Source: Lepus europaeus
Lineage: Eukaryota; Chordata; Mammalia; Lagomorpha; Leporidae
DNA: 64,000 bases
Direction: 5' to 3'
Assembly: GCF_033115175.1 (NCBI RefSeq)
Contig: NC_084827.1
Coordinates: 144,701,701-144,765,700, forward strand
The position numbers and the translations under genes were made by a program. This document shows positions 9,929-22,600 of the stretch, piece after piece (positions within the stretch are counted from its first letter, which is position 1; the number at the start of each line of letters is the position of its first letter). A model generated the notes under the pieces. That model was not told the origin of the DNA and did no database searches. It saw nothing but the letters and a program-made list of their open reading frames with translations.

Positions 9929-11257
9929 GTGAGAAGCCTCTTGTTCTTTCATATTTGATACTTTCTCTACAAATACTTTGAAATTTTAGAATGTCTTTCC
10001 AGTAGAGTTTTAATGTTTTAGGGGTAAGCAGGGTATTCTATTTTTATATACTTTGAAATAATGTTGCTGAAATATGGCAATTAAATTGCCTTTGCAAAAT
10101 GAAACATCTTTTACCCTTAATGAGTAAGGAGAGAACAAGAAGTCTGCACTGCTGGACTGAGCTGATGACGCATCACTTGTGTGGTGCAGTGCCTTGGACC
10201 CAGGCACTTCACAAATGCTTGTGTTGGGAGCTCACTCCTCTCCAGGGTACACTTGGTGTGTCAGTCACATAGACACCCAGGGTTGATAGGGTGCTTGCTC
10301 GGGCCCTGCACAGTGTGGCAGTTCAGTGTGTGTGTGTGTGTGTTAGCTTTATTTTAATGAATCTTTTTTTTTTTCTTTTTCTTTTGATTTTTTGACAGGC
10401 AGAGTGGACAGTGAGAGAGAGACAGAGAGAAAGGTCTTCCTTTTGCCGTTGGTTCACCCTCCAATGGCCGCCGCGGCTGGCGTGCTGCGGCCGGCGCACT
10501 GCGCTGATCCGAAGGCAGGAGCCAGGTGCTTCTCCTGGTCTCCCATGGGGTGCAGGGCCCAAGCACTTGGGCCATCCTCCACTGCACTCCCTGGCCACAG
10601 CAGAGAGCTGGCCTGGAAGAGGGGCAACTGGGACAGAATCCAGCGCCCCGACCGGGACTAGAACCCGGTGTGCTGGTGCCGCAAGGCGGAGGATTAGCCT
10701 AGTGAGCCGCAGCGCCGGCCTATTTTAATGAATCTTTCTAGTTCACGCACTCATTGTGAGCTACGGCTTTTGTGATGATAATCTGGATTAATGTTAAATT
10801 ATGAACTTTTGCAATCTGAATCATGGTTTATGTGGTTAGATTTACCAAGCAGTACCCAATTCTGTATATCATCTAAAAATCCATGAGGCAGTCTTTTATA
10901 TATATATGTATTTATTAAAATATATGTTTGGGCCAGTGCCGTGGCTCAACAGGCTAATCCTCCGCCTTGCGGCGCCGGCACACCAGGTTCTAGTCCCAGT
11001 TGGGGTGCTGGATTCTGTCCCGGTTGCCCCTCTTCCAGGCCAGCTCTCTGCTGTGGCCCGGGAGTGCAGTGGAGGATGGCCCAAGTCCTTGGGCCCTGCA
11101 CCCGCATGGGAGACCAGGAGAAGCACCTGGCTCCTGCCTTCAGATCAGCGCGGTGCGCCAGCCGCAGCGCGCCAGCCGTGGCGGCCATTGGAGGGTGAAC
11201 CAACGGCAAAAAGGAAGACCTTTCTCTCTGTCTCTCTCTCTCACTATCCACTCTGCC

Positions 11258-11290
<33 letters not shown>

Positions 11291-12261
11291 TTTAAACATT
11301 TTATTTATTTAAAAGGCAGAATGACAGCAGGACAGGGAGAGAGAGAGAAAGCGATCTTCCATTTGCTGGTTCACACCCTAAATGGGCACAATGGCTGGGA
11401 CTGGGCCAGGCCAAAGTCAGGAACCAGGAACTCCATCCCTCACGTGGGTGGCAGAGGCCAGAGTACTTGGGTTATCCTCCACGTTTCCCCAGGCACATTG
11501 GCAGTGAGCTAGATCAGAAGAGGAGCAGCCGAGATTTGAACCTGCACTCCTATGGGATGCCTGATGCCCTGTTGCAAGCGGCAGCTTAACTTGCCAGCTC
11601 CGAGTCAGTCTTTATTGTCCAAGTTTTTCTGAAATGTAGGATTTTTCTGGTAAATAATTATAAAAATAAATTTGATTTTTTAAAGATTTATTTATTTGAA
11701 AGAGTTACAGAGAGGGAGAAAGAGAGAGAGAGAGGTCTTCCAACTACTGGTTCACTCCCCAAATGTCTACAATGGCTGGAGCTGAGCCGATCCAAAGCCA
11801 GGAACCAGAAGCTTCTTCCAGGTCTCCCACACGGGTGCATGGGCCCAAACACTTAGGCTATCTTCCACTTCTTTCCCAGGCCACAGCAGAGAGCTGGATC
11901 AGAAGTGGAGCAGCCTGGACTTGAACTGGCACCCATATGGGATGCTGGCACTGCAGGCAGTAGCTTCACCTGCTATACCACAGCGCCAGCCCCACAAATT
12001 TGATTTTGTATGTTCATAGCAAATCCCTAGGTTATGGGGACCGATGCTGTCTGTCTAAACATATGTATGTGTATGAGAATCATTCAAAAAATTACTACTC
12101 TCAGAAGTGGACGTTTAACCTGGTGGCTAAGATGCCTGCATCCCATGTCATAGCATCTGGGTACAGTTCACCACTCCTGACTCCAGGTTCCTGCTCATTC
12201 AGGCTCTGAATGGCAAAGATGATGGATCAAGTAGTTGAGTTCCAGCCACTCAAGTAGAACA

Positions 12262-12297
<36 letters not shown>

Positions 12298-14039
12298 ATC
12301 CATTTATTTTGAAAGAGTTACAGGGGCTGGCGCCATGGCTCACTTGGTTAATTGTCCCCCTGCGGCGCCGGCATCCATATGGGCGCTGGGTTCTAGTCCT
12401 GGCTGCTCCTCTTCCAGTCCAGCCCTCTGCTGTGGCCTGGGAGGGCAGTGGAGGATGGCCCAAGTGCCTGGGCCCCTGCACCCACATGGGAGACCAGGAA
12501 GAAGCACCTTGCTCCTGGCTTCGGATCGGCACAGCGCCGGCCGTGGTGGCCATTTGGGGAGTGAACCAACCGAAGGAAGACCTTTGTCTCTCTCTCTCAC
12601 TGTCTAACTCTGCCTGTCAAAAAAACAAAAACAAAAACAAACAAAAAAAAAAACTTAGGTACTTAAAGAAAAAGAAAGAAAGAGTTACACAGAGAGAGAG
12701 CGAATGGGAGAGATCTTCCAGCTGTTGGTTCACTCCCTAGATGGTCCCAGTAGTCAGTGCTAGGTCAGGCTGAAGCGAAGAGCCAGCAGCTTCCTCCAGG
12801 TCTCCCATGAGGATAGCAGGGACGCAGGCACTTGGGCCATCCTCTGCTGCTCCACCCAGGCCGCCAGCAGAGAGTTGGATCAGAAGTAGAGCAGCCAGGA
12901 CACGAACTGGTGCCCCTATGGGATGTAGGCATTGCAAGTGGCGGCTTTACCCGCTACACCACAATGCCACTCCTGTAAGACCTGTTTTGAATTCCTGATT
13001 CCTGGCTGCAGTCTTACCCACTCAGTCCCAACTATTGTAGGCATCTGGGTAGTGAACCAGAAGATGGAACCCTGCTCTCTGTGTCTCTTTGCCGGCCAAG
13101 AAAAGATATTTATTTCTTAGAAATTTTCTCATGATACTTTATCTTTTTAATTCTAAAATGATGTAAGACCTCCTGTTCTCACATAATTGTCTCTCTAGGA
13201 GCCTGCACATCCAGGCCCATATGTCCTTCCAAGGCTCACAGCTGTCCTACGGAGGGAACCCACCGAGTAGAATTCAACATTAACCATACCCAAGATCTGG
13301 ACAAAGTCGTGTCTGCAGTGAGAGAAATTGAAGGTGTTTCTGTCACTTCTTTTTCTGCTAGGTAAATGTATTTTTCTTTTTGTGTGTATGTATTTGTTGG
13401 GCTCTTCTTTACAGCTGTAACCTTGTACTTAGATTTGAAAGAAATCATTTTCCCTGAGGTTGGTGTACAAAGCAGTGTACTTCTCACATGTGTGTGCATC
13501 CTGGAGGAGGAGAACTATGGAATCAAAATACTGAACATGCTAAGTAGCGTTGACTGTGTGTGAAGGGACCATACCATGCATTTGCGTATGAATGTAGTGA
13601 ATGGCTTCATCTCAGATCTGTGTAATTAGAATGGGATTTGCCTGAAAATTGCCCAGGAGCGTTGCATCCTGCCGGTAGATGCCAGCGCTGTCGTGATAGC
13701 ATAAGGTTTTCTTTCTTAGTTCCCAGATTAGTGTTCCCAAGCACATGGAAGGAAAAACACATTTAAGTGCCTCCTTTGAGGTCAGTCATTTAGGGGTGGG
13801 CATTTGGTGGAGATGCTTCTTAGAAAGTCCGAATTCCATATCGGAGTGTCTAGGTTCAAGTCCAGCTCCCAGTTCCAGCTTCCTGCTGATGCACACTCAG
13901 GGAGGCAGCAGGTGATGGGTCAAATACTTTTAGTCTGTACCATCCAAATGGGAGACCTAGATTGAGTTCCTAGCTGCTGGCTTAGACCCAGCCTAGCTGT
14001 GGCTGTTACAGGCAATTGGGATGTGAATTGGTGGATGGG

Positions 14040-14077
<38 letters not shown>

Positions 14078-17000
14078 CATATTAAATAAATAATTTTTTA
14101 TAAAATAGTCATTTAGTTACTGAAATCTAGAAAGATTTTCTTTTAGGCTAATATATTCTAGTATCTTTGAGAGTCCAAAAGACAAGTTATACAAAGTTAG
14201 GACATAGCACTTGTTTTAAAAACAAACATGACTTTTTATTAAAATAGAAACCTTTATTGGCTTTAGAGAATCTCAAGACTTTGAATAGATTTCAGTTGTG
14301 GACATATTCTACCATACTGAAATACTATATAAATATTAATGGAAAAATTAGATAAAGCATGACAAATTTCAAACATAAAAATGCCCCTTATCCCTTTTAC
14401 TCGATCCCTCAATTCAGATTGTCTTTTCCTTTGTTTTCAGAGAAGTGAGTATCTTTTTAAAAAAGATTTATTTTATTTATTCGAAAGATAGAGTTACACA
14501 GACATAGGAGAGATGAAGAGAGAGGATTTTCCATCTGCTGGTTCATTCCCCAAGTGACCTCAACAGACAGGGCTGGGCCAGGCTAAAGCCAAAAGTCAGG
14601 AGCTTCTTCCAGGTCTCCCATGTGAGGCATCCTCCGCTGCTTTCCCAGGCGCATCAGCAGGGAGCTGGATTGGAAGTGGAGCAGTGGAGACTCGAACTGA
14701 CACCCATATGGGATGCTGGCACTGCAGGTGGAGGCTTAACCTACTATGCCACAGCCAGCCCCTCTATTGTTTCTTACAGTGGATGTGCTGTAGTGTCTTT
14801 AAGCATTCTTCTTATTGATGGACTTTCTAGATTGGCTGCAGTTTTTCCATGTTATAGATACCACCTGGGTTTCACTAGTAGACTGGAATGCACAGGTGAT
14901 TCTAATGTTGACAACTGTGCTTCCAAGTTACCTTTAAAAGATATCCTAGAGTTCCAGAGTTCTGTTATTATAGTTTGTGGTGAAAACTTACTTGATGCCA
15001 GTCATTTTGGAGACTCCCTAGTGCATTACTTCTCAGAAGCAATCACTTTCTCAGAAGGTGATCCAGGTACCCCCTTTATCATTATGAATGGGATACTTAC
15101 TAGAGATGCAGATTTTTTGCTTCATCCTAGATCTGTATAATTAGAATGGGGTTTGCCAGGAGATTCTTTTATTCAGTGCTGTTTGAAAGTTACCCTGTCT
15201 AGGACTTTGAAAAACGTCATTGTTCTCTGACTCTATTCATAGATGTCTGTTTTACTAGATCTGTGGCACTGTCCAGAAATGTCATTTAAGAAGGTAGCGG
15301 GAGATTTCTGGTGCACAGTTGGGTTTAAGAACATGAACAGTGGATTCAAAGTGAGGTTCCTGGATTAGCAAGATCAGCATCACTCGGAACTCATTAGAAA
15401 AGCAGATTCCCCACCTAGACCTGTGGAACCAGAAGCTTTGGAGAATGTGAATCAGCACTCTGTTTTAATAAATTTTTTGGGTGATTCTGATGTAATGTAT
15501 GGTTTGAGAAACACAATTCTAGAAAATAGATTAGTTTTGGATTAGATGGATTCTGTTGGTAAATCCTTAATGTCTTAAACCTATTTTATTATAGCAGCTT
15601 GTAAACTGTGAATTCTTTTAAAGGTTTATTTTATTTAAAAGGTAGAATTACAGAGATACAGGAAGAGACAGATCTTCCATCTGCTGATTCACTCCCCAAA
15701 TGGCTGCAATGACCAGGGTTGGGCCAGTCTGAAGCCAGGAGCCAGGAATTCCATCCCGGTCTCCTCATGGGTTGTAGGGGTCAAGTGCTTAGGCCAGCTT
15801 CCCAGGTGCATTAGCAGGGAGCTGAATTGGAAGCCATGCAGCAAGGACTCAGACTGGTGCTCATATGGGATACCTGCATTGCAGGCAGTGTCAACTCACT
15901 GAGTCACAATGGCAGCCCTCTCTGGGAATTATTTAAAATGTATTTTGGCTATGTTTATCCTCAACTAAAAGGTGATTTATTTTCTAGGACTGATGGTGAG
16001 GAACAAACACGGATCAGCCTGAATTGTACTGAGAAAGCTTTGATGCAGGTGGTGGCTCAGCTCTCCCAAAACAGACAACTTTATCAGAGAACTGAAATTC
16101 TGTCACTGGAGAAGGTAAAAGCAAACAAAGTTATTTTTACCCTGAATAAAAAGCTGCATTTTTAACAACTTTAAAGAGGTATGATGTCCAGAGAAGCACA
16201 TACATTTAATGTGTATAAGTTGATGTTTCATTACTCTGTGTTTGTCTAGCAAACTCATTTGTAAATTGTTAGATCAGCAGGCAGTTAACTCTTACTTAAA
16301 GAAGTATAGAGGGGTGGTGAGGGCATAACACACCATGAAAAGAATTTGGAAAAAGACGTTCCTGGAGTAGGAAAATTTTGGAACTTCTTCAGGTCCATAG
16401 GGTTACAGATTTGATCTCTTCTTGACTACCTTTGTTCATTCTTGTAACTTGACGGCCATTTATGTGGTGATGACTCCTGTATCTGTACTTTCTGGCTCAA
16501 AATGCTTCACTAGGTAAAAAGGCAAAAGAACCCCGAGTTCCAACTACTTTGTGGGTATTTTCTTTTTGCAGAACCTACACATATTTCAGATCTATTGTAC
16601 AGAAATATTGACCTTGTCTCCACCTCACCCTTTATTTATCCTTTGTGGGTTTTTTTCACTGTGTCATTAGTGGTATCATTGCTTTCCTTATTTTCCCAAG
16701 TTTCCACAGTTCCTCTCTTGCTTCACGAGTGTAAAATGTCCCTCCTCCCCGTTGGCTCTGCCCTCGGAGTCACTGAAACTCTGCCCTTCCCTCACTGAGA
16801 ATCACTGGTGTATTAGTGGTGTCCTTACGGGGCCCCAGTGTGGGCAGCCTAGGCTGGTAAGCTGATCCTGAAGCCTGGCCTCAGCCTCACCTCCTTCCCC
16901 ATCATGTGCTCTGCAATCAGCCATTTTGTACTTTCAGATCTGCCCTTACGATGTGTGCTCCCATGCCCCTGCCACCTTTGTGCGTTTTCTCGCTTTTGAG

Positions 17001-19590
17001 AACACCTTTCCACATACCCATCCTACCCCGTCCTGCCACCCTGCACTTCAGGGTTCCCCCTTCTAAATTTGTTTTTGATTTTTTTTTTTTTTAAGATTTA
17101 TTTATATATTTGAAAGGCAGAGTTGCAGAGAGGCAGAGGCAGAGAGAGAGAGGTCTTTCATATGCTGGTTCACTCCCCAGATGGCTGAAACGGCTGGACC
17201 TGCTCCGATCCGAAGCCAGGATGGGTCTCCCACGCAGGTGCAGGGGCCCTAGGAGTTGGGCCATCTCCTGCTGCCTTCCCAGGCCATAGCGGAGAGCTGG
17301 ATCGGAAGTGGAGCAGCCAGGACTTGAACCGGCACCCATATGGGATGCCAGCACTGCAAGCTGTGGCTTTACCTGCTATGCCACAATGTTGGCCCCCTTG
17401 TTTTTGATTTTTAAGATCTTTGATTGCACTTCCACAACTCATTTGGTCATAACAGTAGCACCTGTCTTGTACACTCTCAGTATAATTATTTAAACATCTG
17501 CCCTGCTGTGAGGCTGTGAGCCCCTGGAAGTCAGAATGTTTTTGTCTACTTTGTCAACCTTTAGTCTGGAGTTTACTTTAGTAAGCTCACAGAGTACATG
17601 CTTTATTGGTTTCAGCATTGTCTGTTTGTCCCGTAATTTTGTTTTTTAGTGTTAATTGACGGTGTTTCTAACTTCTGTTTCTCTTCAGCCTTTGCTTCTA
17701 CACACTGGAATGGGACGATTATGCACCCTGGATGAATCTGTCTCCTTGGCAACCATGATTGAGCGAATCAAAAGACACCTCAAACTACTTCATATTCGTT
17801 TAGCTCTTGGGGTAGAAAGGACCTTAGGTAAATAGAGCGCCTTTATTTATCTATCTTATACACCTCATGGTAACATTGGGGAAAAGTGCAACATTTGTTT
17901 TGTTTTTATCTTTTTTTCTAAGAGTTTTTTTTTTTTTTTTTTTTTTTTGAAAGGCCAAGTGACACAGAAAGAGATCTTCCATCCTCTTGTTCACTCCCCA
18001 GATGTCTGTAACACCTAGGGACACCTAGGGCTGGTTCATGCTGAACCCAGGAACCTGGAGCTCCATCCAGATCTCCCATGTGGGATACTGCATCAAAAGA
18101 GCTTAACCCACTGCCGCAATGCCTGCCCCTCCTGGTTTAATTATAGACGTGAGCAAGAAGATGTTGGAGCTCCTGGGAGATGACTGGCTTACTTTCTCCA
18201 TTAGGAGGGATTAGGTACCATGGTGGAACACACCTAGTTGGCTTACACAATAGGTTTCTTTGTCAGTTATACTACGCGTTCATTTCAGGTCATCGGGGAA
18301 GTCTGTTCCTTGTAGACTGGTCAGTGTTGCAGAGGAGAAAGAGTTTCAGAGGTTCTTAAACCATCAGGTCAAAATTCCAGGCAAGAAGGAGAAGCATTTA
18401 ACCTAATGGTTGAGACACTGCTTAAGGGCAGAATTGCAGCATGCCCCAGGACTCAGACCAGCACTCTCCTGGGGATGCTGGAACCCCACAGGGCAGGCTT
18501 AGCCCTCTGACACGCTATTCATCCCTTCTGTATCCTGGTAGCTGCACATCAGCAGTTGCCTTCATGCAGTAGGCAAGCAGACGCGCCAGTTAAGATGCCT
18601 GCCGCTCCTATCAGAGTGCAGGGGCAGGTGCCCGGCTCTAGTCCCACCTCCAGCTCCCTGCTGATGAAGCAGTGATGGCTCAGGTCATGGCATTGCAGCC
18701 ACCCGTGTGGAGACCTGGATCTCCAGCTTCCGCCGTGATTTCAGCCCAGCTTTGGCCATTATGGACATTTGGGAAGTGAACCAACAGATTGGTAATTTCT
18801 GTCTCTCTCTTTTTTTAAAAAAAAAGATTTATTTATTTATTTTAAAGAGTTACACAGAAAGAGAAGGAGAGGGAGAGAGAGAGAAAGATCTTCCATCTGC
18901 TGGTTTACTCCCCAAATGGCTACAATGCCAATCTGAAGCCAGGAGCCAGGAGTCTCCCATGAGGGTACAGGGTCCCAAGCACTTGGGCCATCTTCTACTG
19001 CTTTCCCAGGCCATAGCAGAGAGCTAGATGGGAAGTGGAGCAGCCGGGTCTCGAACCAGCACCCATATGGGATGCCAGCACTGCAGGCAGCGGCTTTACC
19101 CACTATGTCACAGTGCTGGCCCCGGTAATTTATCTCTTTCTCTTTGTGCTTAGCAAATAAGTAAAAAAAAAAAAAAAAATTTAAAAGCTGCATCAGTAGT
19201 AAAACCTACATCAAGAGGTGTTAGTTAAAAAAAATGACATGGCACAGTGACTGACAGCAAATGCTAGCTGTTGTTAGCTATGTGGTTGTTATTATTCCTA
19301 CTTAGAAAGGTGAGAAATTGGCCGGCGCCATGGCTTGACAGGCTAATCCTCTGCCTTGCGGCGCCGGCACACTGGGTTCTAGTCCCGGTTGGGGCGCCGG
19401 ATTCTATCCCGGCTGCCCCTCTTCCAGGCCAGCTCTCTGCTATGGCCCGGGAAGGCAGTGGAGGATGGCCCAAGTGCTTGGGCCCTGCATCCGCATGGGA
19501 GACCAGAAGCACCTGGCTCCTGGCTTCGGATCAGCGAGATGCACCGGCTGCAGCGGCCATTGGAGGGTGAACCAACGGCAAAAAGGAAGA

Positions 19591-19621
<31 letters not shown>

Positions 19622-22600
19622 ATCCACTCTGCCTGTCAAAAAAAAAAAAAAAAAAAAAAAAAGAAAGAAAAAGAAAGGTGAGAAATTGAGGTTCAGAGAC
19701 AGAAACAGAAGTCCATGGTTAGATCAAATGACTCGCTGCAGGGACTTGCGTTGTGGTGCAGTGCGTTAGGCTGCCTGCAATTGTAGCATCTCATATGGGC
19801 ACAAGTTTGAGTCCTGGCTGCTCTGTTTGGGATCCAACTGTCAATGCTCCTGGGAAAGCAGTAGAAAATGGCCCAAGTACTTGGGTCTCTGCCACCCACA
19901 GGGGAGATCAGATGGAGTTCCAGGCTCCTGGCTTTGGCCTGGAGCAGCCCTGGCCATTGTGTCCATTTGGGGAATGAACCAGTGGATGGTTCGTTCTCTC
20001 TCTCTCTCTAGCTCTGCCTTTCAAATAAATAAATAAAGCTTAAAAAACAAGCAATTTATGGTAGCTAGTTTCCAAAGAAAATGGATGGCAGATGTGGGAT
20101 TTTACTTTGATCCAACCCCAAACACCCTATGCTGCCAAACAGGAGTGACTGCTTATAATGTATTAATTTCAGAAACTTAAGTACCGGGCTGGCTCTGTGG
20201 CATATAGAGGGTAGAGCTGCACCTGCAGTGCCGGCATCCCATATGGGCACTGGTTCGAGTCCTGGCTGCTCCACTTCCAATCCAGCTCCCTACTATGGCC
20301 TGGGAAAGCAGTAGAAGATGGCCCAGGTCCTTGGGCCCCTGCACCTGTGTGGGAGACCAGGAAGAAGCACCTGGCTCCTGACTTCAGATCAGTCCAGCTC
20401 TGGCCATTGTGGCCATTTGGGGAGTGAACTAGCGGATAGAAGAGCAGTCTCTCTCTGCCTCTGTAACTCTGCCTTTCAAATAAATAAATAAATCTTAACA
20501 AAAAAGAAAAGAAACCTAAGTGCTTAATATTAGGATTTTGGCTCCAAAGTTTGTTATTTCACTTTTCAGGAGAGGCTCTTTGAGGATAAATATGCCCATT
20601 TCATTTAAACAAGTATGCCCAATTCATACCCCTTACCTGCCGCTGAGAACATAGAGTCGGGGATCACCTGCCTATGTCTCACTGTTGTCCTAAGACCTGG
20701 AGGATCTTTGTTTACCCAAAAGCATTGTGGCAGCCTAGAGTTGCACCGTTAGTATGAGTACTCTTCAGTGGCTTGTGGGTTTGCGCAGCCACATCCAAAG
20801 GAATAATCTGCCTGTCCGGGATTAGCTGTATGGTGCCAAAGAATGTTCTGTTGGCCTATATTAAAACCTGGTGGTTGGGGCCGGCGTGGTGGCTCAGTAG
20901 GTTAATGCTCCGCCTGCGGCTCCGACATCCCTTATGGGCACCGGTTCTAGTCCCAGCTGCTCCTCTTCCTGTCCAGCTCTCTGCTGTGGCCCAGGAGTGC
21001 AGTGGAGGATGGCCCAGGTCCCTGGGCCCCTGCACCTGCATGGGAGACCAGGAGGAAGCCCCTGGCTCCTGGCTTCAGATCGGCGCAGCTCTGGCCGTTG
21101 CGGCCATTTGGGGAGTGAACCAATGGAAGGAAGACCTTTCTCTCTGTTTCTCTCTCTCACTGTCTATAACTCTACCTGTCAAATAAATAAAATATCAAAA
21201 AAACAAAAAACAAAGCCTGGTGGTGGTGTTTCTAATTAAGTGAGCACAGTTTTATTACACTGGTGGTGGCACCCAGAGTGAGATGTGTATTCCGGATTCT
21301 TGGTACAAGTTACAATAGTAAAATGGAAGGGAATTTAAAGCACTGCTCTCATTTCCTTTGTCTTCAAGAGTCACGTGTCGAAGTTGTGGCCCTGTGTGCT
21401 GGCTCTGGGAGCAGCGTCCTGCGGGGTGTCGAAGCCGACCTTTACCTGACAGGTAGGACAGCTTTTGGGTCTGTTCTTTCTCAATGCTGGCTTGTTTTTT
21501 AGAAATTCAAAAATAGCAGATGTTAGGATAGTGCCTAGCACATAGATAGTATCTTTTTTTTTTTAATTTTTTTAAAATTTATTTGAAAGAGTTACAGAGA
21601 GAGAGAGAGAGATCTTCCATCCGATGGTTCACTCCCCAGATGGCTGCAACGGCTGGAGCTGCGCCAGTCTGAACCCAGGAGCCAGGAGCTTCCTCCTGGT
21701 CTCCCATGCAGGTGCAGGGGCCCAAGGACTTGGACCATCCTCCACTGCTATCCCAGGCCATAGCAGAGAGCTGGACGGGAAGAGGAGCAGCCGGGACTAG
21801 AACCAGTGCCCATATGGGATGCCGGCGCTTCAGGCCAGGGTGTTAACCTGCTGTGCTACAGCGCAGGTCCCAGATGGTATCTTTTTTTTTTTTTTTTCGA
21901 CAGGCAGAGTGGACAGTGAGAGAGAGAGACAGAGAGATAGATCTTCCTTTTACCATTGGTTCACCCTCCAGTGGCCTGATCTGAAGCCAGGAGCCAGGTG
22001 CTTCTCCTGGTCTCCCATGTGGGTGCAGGGCCCAAGGACTTGGGCCATCCTCCACTGCACTCCGGGCCACAGCAGAGAGCTGGCCTGGAAGAGGGGCAAC
22101 CGGGACAGAATCCGGCACCCTGACTGGGACTAGAACCCGGTGTGCCGGAGCCACAAGGCGAAGGATTAGCCTATTGAGCCTCGGCCCCTGCCCCCAGATA
22201 GTATCTTAATACCTTCTTAACCTTAACTGATAGGAAGTAGACCAGAATTGGGGACACATTGTATTCACTGTGGAGAGAGGAAATCATTTAACAATTTATT
22301 ATTAGATTACCTCAAAAAGTTATGTTCACTTGCCATGGGGACTCCATATCCCATGAAGTTGGCAGGTACCAATGCCATCTTACTAGTTAAAGTGATCAGT
22401 TTAAGTTCATAACTGATCATAAAGATAGGGTTAAATGTCAAAGGGATCACATAAATAAGACCAAGTGTCTGCTAATAATAATTGATAGAATTAAAAAGGA
22501 GAAAATGATCCAACATGGGAAGCATGCCATACAGCAGACTCATAGAATGACAAATGCCCTAAACAGCACTCTGGCTCAGAATCAGCCCTTAAGGCATTCA

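Noticed and set aside
14622-15140. 172-codon plus-strand open frame
   Set aside because: It starts inside an inverted C-SINE and runs through ancient repeat debris; no recognisable protein and no splice support.
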